Part shown: positions 18,504 through 26,499 of the stretch, in pieces
How the letters are laid out: each line of letters opens with the position of its first letter
Position numbering within the stretch: position 1 is the first letter of the stretch
Program-made: the position numbers and the translations under genes
The notes under the pieces: generated by a model
What the model saw: the letters and a program-made list of their open reading frames with translations, nothing else
Told to the model about the DNA's origin: nothing
The model's database searches: none
Source of the DNA: Oscillospiraceae bacterium
GTDB taxonomy: Bacteria; Bacillota_A; Clostridia; Oscillospirales; WRJC01
Assembly (NCBI GenBank): GCA_009782405.1
Contig: WRJC01000016.1
Span: 6,725-70,724, forward strand
Length of the DNA: 64,000 nt
Direction of reading: 5' to 3'

Positions 18504-19451
18504 TCAAATGCGTTTTTTCCCGACAAAATACGAAACGGCGGCTCCGAGAAATAGCGTGAATATTCCGATTGCAACAACCAAAGGAGAAATTTGCGCTTTT
18601 CCGGCGAAAAATGACAGTATGTTCCAATCGGCGCTTTCCGAGACTTCGATATAACTGCCAAAAACGATAGGTTCGTTGATTATTACGTAGATGGAACCGG
18701 CGAGCAGCCCGAAGATGACCGAATACACGTTTTCATAACGTTCTTTCATAAATTTTTCTATCAGCCTGAGCATCGACAGCGCACCGATTATAAATCCGGC
18801 TCCCAGCGGGACAAACACCTTGCAAATTTCCAGCAGGAGATCGACGTTTGTTATATCCGTGATAAAAACGTTGATTTGGGAAAGAGAATAAATTACCAGC
18901 GGGTAAACCCCCGTAATGATCAAGACCACCGAACCGCTCACAGCGGGCACTACGAAAGCCGCAGCTGCAAAAATCCCCGAAAAAAAAATTAAAAACATGA
19001 AAGGGACGCCCATTTCGGATATGGCTGCCGCAGGGTCGATGAACGGGACTTTTTTAAGGCCGGACAAAAGCGCGAGCGCCGAAGCGGACAGCAAAACGAG
19101 CAAAAACCTTTTCAGCACGAACTTGGGGCGGATTTTTTTCAACTTGAAATATATGGGGGGCATGACGCCCGCTATCAGCCCCACGAAAAAAAGCATGGTG
19201 GGAAACGAATGGTATTTCAAAAGATAATTCACAAGCGAGCCAAACGACATAAGCCCCGCAATGACCCCCAAAACAAGGGGGATCAAAAATTTGAGGGAAT
19301 TTTTGACGTCATTTTTGAAATGATTCACAGATTTGATGAATTCATCATAAAAACCGAGAATGACTGCGGTAGTGCCCCCGCTGAAACCAGGCACTGTTTC
19401 CGTTATCCCGAGCGCTATTCCGTTCAAAAAATATTTGATGATTTTATACAC
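18504..19451 (-). CDS. DUF368 family membrane protein, putative undecaprenyl phosphate translocase
   Basis: The 315-residue multi-spanning protein begins with the DUF368 signature NGIALGITETVPGFSGGTTA and has about eight hydrophobic segments, with a second related block, FVVPAVSGSVVLIITGVYP, near residue 165. DUF368 (PopT) proteins have been shown to recycle undecaprenyl phosphate, the lipid carrier for wall and surface polymers, across the membrane. The start sits within 30 bases of a strong promoter. Close linkage to surface polysaccharide genes on the opposite strand fits that role. Confidence 0.88.
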   Translation of the reverse strand: MYKIIKYFLNGIALGITETVPGFSGGTTAVILGFYDEFIKSVNHFKNDVKNSLKFLIPLVLGVIAGLMSFGSLVNYLLKYHSFPTMLFFVGLIAGVMPPIYFKLKKIRPKFVLKRFLLVLLSASALALLSGLKKVPFIDPAAAISEMGVPFMFLIFFSGIFAAAAFVVPAVSGSVVLIITGVYPLVIYSLSQINVFITDITNVDLLLEICKVFVPLGAGFIIGALSMLRLIEKFMKERYENVYSVIFGLLAGSIYVIINEPIVFGSYIEVSESADWNILSFFAGKAQISPLVVAIGIFTLFLGAAVSYFVGKKRI

Positions 19452-19477
19452 TTATACGCCCGCCTTTCACTTTGATT

Positions 19478-19506
19478 ATTCTACCACAATATTTTCGCCT
19501 TGTCAA
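19478..19506 (-). promoter_or_regulatory. Promoter of the DUF368-chromate transporter operon
   Basis: On the minus strand TTGACA and TAGAAT are 17 bases apart; the -10 ends about 27 bases before the ATG at 19451. Confidence 0.75.
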
Positions 19507-19552
19507 GATTTTAAAGGGGCAAAAGACAAAATTATAAATTTTCAAAATATGC

Positions 19553-19581
19553 TTGACTTTGCGTTTTGTTTGTGGTATCAT
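19553..19581 (+). promoter_or_regulatory. Promoter of the O-acetylation cluster
   Basis: TTGACT and TATCAT are 17 bases apart, about 33 bases before the first MBOAT ATG. It diverges from the DUF368 promoter. Confidence 0.7.
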
Positions 19582-19613
19582 GTTTTTATCATTTCAACAA
19601 TGGAGCGCGAGCG

Positions 19614-21020
19614 ATGGTATTTTCCAGCCTGGAATTTATGTTCCTGTTTTTCCCAGTGACCATAATCGCATATTTTTTGGTTCCTAAAAAGCATTTGAAA
19701 TGGCGCAATTTGGTGCTTCTCGCAGTTAGCTTGGTATTTTACGGCTGGGGCGAGCCGATCTATGTGTTTTTGATGATGTTCACGATATTGGTGGACTATG
19801 TGTCCGGATATTTTGTGGACAGATACGTGGATACCGATCGAAAAAAGGCGAAATTCATTTTGGTATTGTGCATAGTCATCAATATCGGCCTTTTGGGATT
19901 TTTCAAGTACACCGGTTTTATCCTGAGCATTTTTGGAATAACCGACACCCCGCTGGCGAACATACCGTTGCCCATCGGCATTTCTTTTTATACTTTCCAG
20001 GCTTTGTCCTATGTTTTCGACGTTTATATGAGGCAAGGGAAAGTCCAAACGAACGTGGTTTCTTTCGGTTCCTATGTGACTTTGTTCCCGCAGCTCATCG
20101 CCGGGCCTATCGTGCGATACCAAGACGTGGACGATATGCTCAGGGAGCGCGACGAAAACATCGCTCTCGCCGCTTCCGGCGCGAGGACTTTTTTGGCGGG
20201 GTTCGCCAAAAAGATATTTTTCGCCAATATTGCCGGGCAGATGTGGGAAACTTTCAAAAACGTCCCGATGGGAGAACGCAGCATAATAGGCTGTTGGATT
20301 GGCATGATATGTTATGCGTTCCAAATTTATTTCGATTTTTCGGCTTATTCGGATATGGCGATCGGGCTTGGCAAGATCATAGGTTTCAAGTTTTTGGAAA
20401 ATTTCAATTATCCGTATATATCAAAAAGCATAACCGAATTTTGGCGCAGGTGGCATATGTCGCTGTCCACTTGGTTTCGGGATTATGTGTACTTCCCCCT
20501 GGGCGGAAGCCGCTGCAGCCCGTTGAGAAATTACATGAATTTACTCGTCGTTTGGCTCTTGACCGGTTTTTGGCACGGAGCCAGCTGGAACTATGTGCTT
20601 TGGGGTTTGTACTATTTTGCGCTTTTGGTGATAGAAAAGGCCTTTTTGCTCAAAAAGATCGAGAAGTTGCCCGCATTTTTCCAGCATATATACACTCTGT
20701 TTTTTGTACTTTTCGGCTGGTTGCTGTTTGTCTTCGAGGATTTGGGGGCGGGAATGGTTTATTTGGGAAATATGTTCGGGGCGGGAGTTTCGACGAGCGT
20801 TTCGCAGGCCGACTTATATGAAATTTCGCGCAATTTTCCGTTTTTTGTAATACTGTTCATCGCCGCGACCCCATTGCCCAAGCGCTTGTTCTACAAATTC
20901 TACGAAAAATCGCAGTTTGTGAAATTCGCAGCTTATTTGGGAGGGATTGCCGTTTTGGTCCTGGGCGTGGCCTACCTCGTGGATTCTTCGTTTAACCCTT
21001 TCCTGTATTTTAGGTTTTAG
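19614..21020 (+). CDS. MBOAT family O-acyltransferase (AlgI/DltB-like), first copy
   Basis: The 468-residue multi-spanning protein moves an acetyl (acyl) group across the membrane for transfer to an extracellular polymer. MBOAT signatures are clear: PQLIAGPIVRYQDV, YDFSAYSDMAIGLGKIIGF-type core, SITEFWRRWHMSLSTWFRDY, and the catalytic His in LTGFWHGASWNYVLWG near residue 322. Start chosen at 19614, where GGAG lies eight bases upstream, rather than at the earlier ATG at 19566. The downstream paralog, CBM6 protein and DHHW protein make a surface polysaccharide O-acetylation cluster the best reading. Confidence 0.92.
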   Translation: MVFSSLEFMFLFFPVTIIAYFLVPKKHLKWRNLVLLAVSLVFYGWGEPIYVFLMMFTILVDYVSGYFVDRYVDTDRKKAKFILVLCIVINIGLLGFFKYTGFILSIFGITDTPLANIPLPIGISFYTFQALSYVFDVYMRQGKVQTNVVSFGSYVTLFPQLIAGPIVRYQDVDDMLRERDENIALAASGARTFLAGFAKKIFFANIAGQMWETFKNVPMGERSIIGCWIGMICYAFQIYFDFSAYSDMAIGLGKIIGFKFLENFNYPYISKSITEFWRRWHMSLSTWFRDYVYFPLGGSRCSPLRNYMNLLVVWLLTGFWHGASWNYVLWGLYYFALLVIEKAFLLKKIEKLPAFFQHIYTLFFVLFGWLLFVFEDLGAGMVYLGNMFGAGVSTSVSQADLYEISRNFPFFVILFIAATPLPKRLFYKFYEKSQFVKFAAYLGGIAVLVLGVAYLVDSSFNPFLYFRF

Positions 21021-21063
21021 ATTTGCATGCAACGATCACAAATATTAAAATGGAGTATGCCAA

Positions 21064-22485
21064 ATGGTTTTTTCGAGCTTGCCTTTTCAATTCTTTTTTT
21101 TGCCGCTGTTTTTTTTGGTTTATTTCGCGGCTAAAAAACGCAAAACAAGAAACATGGTGCTATTGGGCTTTTCTATGTTCTTTTACGCTTGGGGGGAGCC
21201 TATTTATGTTTTGCTGATGATGTTTTCGATTGCGAACAATTACGTTTTCGGGTATTTCATAGCAAAAAATTCGGAAAACAAAAAAAGGGCGAAATATTTA
21301 TTGATAGCTTCCGTCGCAGTCAACCTTTTTGTTTTGGGGTTGTTCAAATATACCGATTTCATAATAGGCAACCTGCGGCTGATACCGGGGCTTTCGTGGA
21401 TGGAACCCTTAGGGTTGGCACTTCCCATCGGCATATCGTTTTACACTTTCCAGACAATGTCTTACACGATCGAAGTATATAAAAAAGAAACGAATATGCA
21501 AAAAAACATCGCCACTTTCGGCGCTTATGTGGCAGGTTTCCCTCAGCTGATCGCCGGCCCGATCGTGCGCTACCGCGACATAGCCGAAGAACTTGACGAA
21601 CGCATCGAAACAACAGACGAATTTGCCGAGGGGCTCCGCAGGTTCACGGCGGGGCTCGCCAAAAAGATACTTATAGCCAACACGATGGCCGAAGCCTGCG
21701 ACAACATAATGGCCAAATACAGCGGCGGATTTGCGGACTCGATAGGCGCGCTCGGGATGTGGCTGGCGATTTTGGCGTATACGCTTCAAATATATTACGA
21801 TTTTTCGGGCTATTCCGACATGGCAATAGGGCTCGGGCGGATGATGGGTTTCCATTACCTCGAAAATTTCAACTACCCGTACATATCCAAATCCGTAACC
21901 GAATTCTGGCGCAGATGGCATATGTCGCTTTCTTCGGTTTTCAGGGATTTCGTGTATATACCTTTAGGCGGCAACCGCGTGAAAACCCCGCGTTGGATAT
22001 TCAACATGCTTGTCGTTTGGTTTTTGACGGGGCTTTGGCACGGGGCGCAGTGGACCTTCATTTTGTGGGGCGCATATTTCGGGGCGCTTCTCATATTCGA
22101 AAAATTGGTTTTGAAGGACGTTTTGCAAAAATTCCCGGTTATAGGGCACATCTACACGATAACGGCTTTCGTTTTCGGCTGGATCATATTCAGGGCCGAA
22201 TCGCTGCCCCATATCGGGACGATACTTTCGGCGATGTTCGGGGCGAGCGGCGCGGGGAGCGCGCTCGGGCTGGCGGAAAACGGAATGTTGAAGCCCATGT
22301 ATCTCGTCGTCATGGCTGTCGGGATAATCTGCTCGGTTCCGGTTTCCAAAAAAATAAAAGCAATCCTCGAAAAAAACAAAAAAACGGCTTATATAATCGA
22401 CGCCGCTTCGGTCGTGGCCGTGATTTTGTGCATAATGATGCTCGCTCAGGGAGCGTACAACCCTTTCATATATTTCAGGTTTTAA
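21064..22485 (+). CDS. MBOAT family O-acyltransferase (AlgI/DltB-like), second copy
   Basis: The 473-residue protein is a close paralog of the preceding gene: the same MVFSSL opening, PQLIAGPIVRYRDI, YDFSGYSDMAIGLGRMMGF, VTEFWRRWHMSLSSVFRDF, the catalytic His in LTGLWHGAQWTFILWG, and the same NPFIYFRF ending. GGAG lies before the ATG, 43 bases after the first copy. Two adjacent copies imply either different acceptor sites or polymers, or a two-subunit arrangement; the sequence does not decide. Confidence 0.92.
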   Translation: MVFSSLPFQFFFLPLFFLVYFAAKKRKTRNMVLLGFSMFFYAWGEPIYVLLMMFSIANNYVFGYFIAKNSENKKRAKYLLIASVAVNLFVLGLFKYTDFIIGNLRLIPGLSWMEPLGLALPIGISFYTFQTMSYTIEVYKKETNMQKNIATFGAYVAGFPQLIAGPIVRYRDIAEELDERIETTDEFAEGLRRFTAGLAKKILIANTMAEACDNIMAKYSGGFADSIGALGMWLAILAYTLQIYYDFSGYSDMAIGLGRMMGFHYLENFNYPYISKSVTEFWRRWHMSLSSVFRDFVYIPLGGNRVKTPRWIFNMLVVWFLTGLWHGAQWTFILWGAYFGALLIFEKLVLKDVLQKFPVIGHIYTITAFVFGWIIFRAESLPHIGTILSAMFGASGAGSALGLAENGMLKPMYLVVMAVGIICSVPVSKKIKAILEKNKKTAYIIDAASVVAVILCIMMLAQGAYNPFIYFRF

Positions 22486-22516
22486 AATTTTAAATAAAAG
22501 CGAAGGAGGCATTTTC

Positions 22517-23824
22517 ATGTTAAAAAGAATTTTTGCAAGCGCGCTGGCACTGTTTTTTGTCGTGACTTTGTTGTCATTTCCCGTCATGGCGGAACCTTTC
22601 AAAGAAATAACGATCGGTGAAGGCGAAACCGTGATAGAAGCCGTTTGGTTCGACGGCGGCGAGGGCAACTACTATGAATCAAATCCGGAAGCAGGAAACC
22701 ACGACATCAGGGTGGACGAGGAAGTCCAGACTTACGACTACAACATAAACAACGATTATGTAGGCGGCAGGGAAGGCGAAAATATGTCCTGCATCGGATG
22801 GATCGAAGCGGAAGAGTGGGTGCAGTACACGGTTGTGTGCGAAACTGCCGGAATGTATGACTTGGGCATGTGGGGCGGGACAGGCGGCAACGGCGGCGAT
22901 GCCGTGTTTACCTGCGGCCGCAGGGAAATCGGTTCGGTTTTTGTCGAAAACAACGGCGAAGGCTGGCAGGATTATGCGTTTTATCCGGTGGGGCAGTTCC
23001 ATATGGTCAAGGGGACGAATGTAATAAGGGTGGATTTCCCCGACGGCGGATTGAATTTTGAATCGTTCTTGGTCACTTTCGTGGAAGCGCGTGAAGATCC
23101 TCCCCCCATTGTCTGGGTTCCCAAAAATCACACAATCGGATCCGGCAAAACGAGAATCATCGGCACTGACTTCGACCCGGGCGCGGACAGCTACGGCAAA
23201 AGCGGCGACCCAGCAAGCGGCGACAAAGATTTAAGGCCAGAAGAGGACGTGAACACGCAGTTCAACGATACCGAATTCGGCGGCTGCGTCGGATGGATAG
23301 CCGCAGGCGACTGGGTTCAATACACCGTGACGGTTCAGCGCGACGGGATATATAGTTTCGAGGCATGGCTCGCTTCGGACGCGGATCCCACGGGTAGCGT
23401 GAAAGTTTCCTGTGACGGAGCCGAGATAGGCACTTCCCCCAATTCGGCCAAAGACGGCTGGCAGGTTTACGCATCGTATCCGGTTGGCGAAGCGGAAATC
23501 GTCGCCGGCGAGCACGTGATCAAAGTCGAGTTCACAAACGGGCTAAACCTCGCCGCGCTCGATATAGCCAGACTCGGCGATATCCCCTCAGAAGAGGAGC
23601 CGCCTCCCGCAGATGACAAAGCCGCCGAAGAAAACAACGACGACGCTGCAGCAGACAATGATGCGGCCGAAAACGCCACGGAATCGAAAAACGATTCCGA
23701 CGACGGCGGATTCGACGCGCTGCCTTTCATAATAATCGGAGCGGTCGTAGTTGTGGTCGTGGTCATAATCATAATTCTTGTGGCAAACAACAAAGGCGGC
23801 AAAAAAGAGGAAACGAAGAAATAA
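22517..23824 (+). CDS. Membrane-anchored protein with two CBM6-like domains
   Basis: The 435-residue protein has a signal peptide (residues 1-25) and two carbohydrate-binding module family 6-like beta-sandwiches, at about residues 28-190 and 210-355. Both contain the typical tryptophan-tyrosine ligand strand (CIGWIEAEEWVQYTV and CVGWIAAGDWVQYTV) and the later GEGWQDYAFYPVG / KDGWQVYASYPVG block. An acidic Asn/Asp/Ala linker leads to a C-terminal membrane helix with a long Val/Ile run and a basic tail (KGGKKEETKK). GGAGG precedes the ATG. It sits between the MBOAT pair and the DHHW gene, so it may hold the polysaccharide being acetylated. No catalytic domain is visible. Confidence 0.82.
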   Translation: MLKRIFASALALFFVVTLLSFPVMAEPFKEITIGEGETVIEAVWFDGGEGNYYESNPEAGNHDIRVDEEVQTYDYNINNDYVGGREGENMSCIGWIEAEEWVQYTVVCETAGMYDLGMWGGTGGNGGDAVFTCGRREIGSVFVENNGEGWQDYAFYPVGQFHMVKGTNVIRVDFPDGGLNFESFLVTFVEAREDPPPIVWVPKNHTIGSGKTRIIGTDFDPGADSYGKSGDPASGDKDLRPEEDVNTQFNDTEFGGCVGWIAAGDWVQYTVTVQRDGIYSFEAWLASDADPTGSVKVSCDGAEIGTSPNSAKDGWQVYASYPVGEAEIVAGEHVIKVEFTNGLNLAALDIARLGDIPSEEEPPPADDKAAEENNDDAAADNDAAENATESKNDSDDGGFDALPFIIIGAVVVVVVVIIIILVANNKGGKKEETKK

Positions 23825-23847
23825 AAAGCGGCAAAAAAACATGAAGC

Positions 23848-23890
23848 AAAGCGGCATGTGATTTTTTTGACAATCATTGCATGCCGCTTT
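23848..23890 (+). terminator. Hairpin between the CBM6 and DHHW genes
   Basis: An 11-bp perfect stem (AAAGCGGCATG at 23848-23858, CATGCCGCTTT at 23880-23890) encloses a 21-base loop with a T-run. The right arm ends in only four Ts, so it may be a weak terminator or a processing element that lowers expression of the next gene. Confidence 0.4.
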
Positions 23891-23919
23891 TGGCAACACA
23901 TGATTAACCGGAGTTTTTT

Positions 23920-25275
23920 ATGAAGAGAAACAACAATATATACATCTACGCAATGATGTTCATTTTCCTTTTGGTGCTTTTTTGGTGTCCTGTGATGTAT
24001 TCTTTCAACAGGTTGGAAGTGATAAGCATCGAAGACCTCCGCAATTACAAAGATCCCGACAAAGTATATGAAGAAGATGAATTTTTGGCGGACATCTTCA
24101 ATTCGATCGAGCAAGGCAAAGCGAGCTTGCACGATATGTACACAAACTATCTGCCTTTCTACAATCAGCTTGTCGAATATATGCAAAATGCCGACAGGAA
24201 TTCGCAGGCGAAATTTTTGGAATTGATGGGAAACAAGCAAACCGAATCCAAAACCGAAGAAATTGCGGAAATTGCGGAAGTTACGGAAACGCCGGGAGAA
24301 ACAAAAGAAAAAGCCCCCGAAAAAGAACCGGTGAAAGTCGTGGCGAAACTGCTGTACGACGACAATTTCCACCGATATTACGGTTTTGAACCGTACAAGT
24401 TTTTGGACAGGTGGATAATAGGCGATGAAAAATCGCTGAGAAAAAAATTCGACAAGCAAGTCGAAAACATAAACAGGCTCATAGATTCGGATCTGGACGT
24501 GAATTTTTATGTTTATGTGCTCACGAGGATGCAAGATACCGAATATGCGATGGAACTCGTGCCAAATGAATTTTCGACGCTCGATTTTTTCTATGAATTC
24601 ATATATTACATGAACGGCGCAAAAGGCGTGGGCTATTTTGACATAAACACGGTTGAAAAAAGAGTCGAGAGGGTATTTCTGACCGATCACCACTGGGCGG
24701 CGCCCGGGGCGTATTCGGGGTATGTGGATGTGGTCGAAATGATGAAAAAAAATACGCCGGAAATTGGGGATCCGATTCCGCTGAACGGCGAAACGGGGTT
24801 GATACGTTTCGACGATGTGGAAATGCGGGGCTCGTTTGCAGCGGTTTTGCGCTATGAAGAATATTATGAGCCGTTCATCGTATTGGACATAACGCTGCCC
24901 GAATATGCAAACCCGGGGCATTGGGACGCATATGAACAGTATTCGGCGGGGAAATTCGACAAAAACAAATATGCCGACCATTATTCGGCTTATTACAATT
25001 CATCGGGCCAAAGGCATTACAGCCTCAAAAACAAAACCACGGGCAGGAACCTTTTGGTCATAGGCGATTCCTACTCGTGGTGGTTCAATTGGCTGATCGC
25101 GGCCAATTTCGACAATGTGTACATATACCTGCCCCCGTGGGACCAAAAAAACTTCCAGTACAACCAATTCGTCAGGGAAAACAAAATAACAGACGTGCTG
25201 CTCACGCAATTTTCCGACAGGCTGATGTTCAACTATTACGGAGACAGCAATTTTGCCTCGATAAGGACAGATTGA
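23920..25275 (+). CDS. DHHW family SGNH-like O-acetyltransferase partner
   Basis: The 451-residue protein has an N-terminal membrane helix (residues 7-27) and an extracellular domain. It carries the defining DHHW motif (FLTDHHWAAPGAYSGY near residue 250) and the nucleophile-like block LLVIGDSYSWWFNW near residue 380, as in AlgJ/AlgX-type enzymes. An acidic insert with EEIAEIAEVTETPGE lies near residue 115. DHHW proteins accompany MBOAT acyltransferases and are thought to pass the acetyl group on to the polymer. GGAG precedes the ATG. It closes the O-acetylation cluster. Confidence 0.88.
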   Translation: MKRNNNIYIYAMMFIFLLVLFWCPVMYSFNRLEVISIEDLRNYKDPDKVYEEDEFLADIFNSIEQGKASLHDMYTNYLPFYNQLVEYMQNADRNSQAKFLELMGNKQTESKTEEIAEIAEVTETPGETKEKAPEKEPVKVVAKLLYDDNFHRYYGFEPYKFLDRWIIGDEKSLRKKFDKQVENINRLIDSDLDVNFYVYVLTRMQDTEYAMELVPNEFSTLDFFYEFIYYMNGAKGVGYFDINTVEKRVERVFLTDHHWAAPGAYSGYVDVVEMMKKNTPEIGDPIPLNGETGLIRFDDVEMRGSFAAVLRYEEYYEPFIVLDITLPEYANPGHWDAYEQYSAGKFDKNKYADHYSAYYNSSGQRHYSLKNKTTGRNLLVIGDSYSWWFNWLIAANFDNVYIYLPPWDQKNFQYNQFVRENKITDVLLTQFSDRLMFNYYGDSNFASIRTD

Positions 25276-25299
25276 AACGATTTGACTTTGGATTCCGGT

Positions 25300-26370
25300 T
25301 TAGATTTCAATCGGATTTTTGGCGGCTTCGGAAGCGGCGTCGAGTACTTTCTGGACTTTCCAGCCGTCCTCTACTGTAGCGGAAAGGCCGTCGCCGCATC
25401 CGTTTAGAATATCGGCGAACGACTGCATCTGCTTTGACTGGTATCTTTGGGGTATGGGGACTCCGCACCAGACGTGGGCTTGTTTCATCGGTTCATTCCC
25501 GATATTTATTTCAAGACTGTCCCTATCTTCCAAAGTATACCGCAATGCGCCTTTGTCCCCGTAGATTTCGACTCTTTGGTAGTTGCCCCTGCTGTACGCG
25601 AATCTGGTTATCGAGAGATTGGCGGCTATCTGGTTTTCGAGCTGCCCGATTATGCTCACATAGTCGTCCACGGTGACGTCCCCCATGACGGTCAAATCGC
25701 CCGGAAGAGGGCGCTTTGGCACGAATGTGCCATAATCCGAAAAGATCCGGGTGAATTCGCAGCCGGTCATAAAACGTATCAAATCGATCATATGACAACC
25801 AAGATCCCCGAGGGCGCCTGTTTCTGCCTGTTCTTTGACAAAGCGCCAAACGAGAGGGGCGAGCGCCCCGTTTTTGGCGTTGGGAAGCCCCCAAGCCTGG
25901 TAATATTCCCCCTCGACGTGATATATTTTGCCTAATTCGCCGCTTTGGACCAAATCGCGCGCGTAGCGGGCGGCAGATATGAACCTGTAGGAAAAGCAAA
26001 CCATGTTCAAAACGCTTTTTTTTGCGGTTTCTTCCAAGAGTTTCTCCGCTTGTTCCCGGTTGCTGCAAACCGGTTTTTCCACGGCATACGGTATGCCGCG
26101 TTTTACCGCTTCCATCGCCATTTCGTAATGCAAGTTGTTTGGCGTGCAAATGGAAACAGCGTCGATTTTTCCCGAATCCAAAAGTTTGATGTAGTCAAAA
26201 TAGCACGCATCGTCAGAAACTTCGCACATTTTCTTTTTTTCTTCGATTTTTTCCGGCAATATGTCGCAAAGCGCGCCAACTTCCAAATCGGGGCTGTCAT
26301 TTATACCCCAGATGTGCGAACCCGATATGCCTCCGCAGCCGATGATCCCCATGCGAAACTTTTTTTTCAT
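25300..26370 (-). CDS. Gfo/Idh/MocA family NAD(P)-dependent oxidoreductase
   Basis: The 356-residue protein has the N-terminal Rossmann motif GIIGCGGISGSH, the family's EKP catalytic motif (YAVEKPVCSN near residue 95) and the alpha/beta C-terminal domain with HMIDLIRFMTG near residue 187. These enzymes oxidize or reduce sugars and cyclitols; substrate cannot be assigned. The frame extends upstream, but the ATG at 26370 with GGGG eight bases before it begins the canonical N-terminus. It has its own promoter and diverges from the rhamnosidase-like gene, which suggests a shared sugar. Confidence 0.9.
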   Translation of the reverse strand: MKKKFRMGIIGCGGISGSHIWGINDSPDLEVGALCDILPEKIEEKKKMCEVSDDACYFDYIKLLDSGKIDAVSICTPNNLHYEMAMEAVKRGIPYAVEKPVCSNREQAEKLLEETAKKSVLNMVCFSYRFISAARYARDLVQSGELGKIYHVEGEYYQAWGLPNAKNGALAPLVWRFVKEQAETGALGDLGCHMIDLIRFMTGCEFTRIFSDYGTFVPKRPLPGDLTVMGDVTVDDYVSIIGQLENQIAANLSITRFAYSRGNYQRVEIYGDKGALRYTLEDRDSLEINIGNEPMKQAHVWCGVPIPQRYQSKQMQSFADILNGCGDGLSATVEDGWKVQKVLDAASEAAKNPIEI

Positions 26371-26437
26371 AAAATTACCCCTTTCAAATAAACAAAAAAT
26401 TTTACCGTCGGTATCTTTGCCTTTATGATATGCAACC

Positions 26438-26466
26438 ATTATACCGCCGCCGTCGGGATTTGTCAA
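26438..26466 (-). promoter_or_regulatory. Promoter of the Gfo/Idh/MocA gene
   Basis: On the minus strand perfect TTGACA and TATAAT hexamers are 17 bases apart. It lies only 34 bases from the divergent rhamnosidase-like start, so regulation of both genes may be linked. Confidence 0.8.
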
Positions 26467-26499
26467 CAACGAATTGTGAAATCATGAAAGGAAATGAAC

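Noticed and set aside
23467..24981. Long open frame (about 500 codons) on the minus strand opposite the DHHW gene
   Set aside because: The plus-strand frame has a clear family motif, ribosome site and signal; the antisense frame has a low-complexity composition rich in Phe, Arg and His and matches no family.
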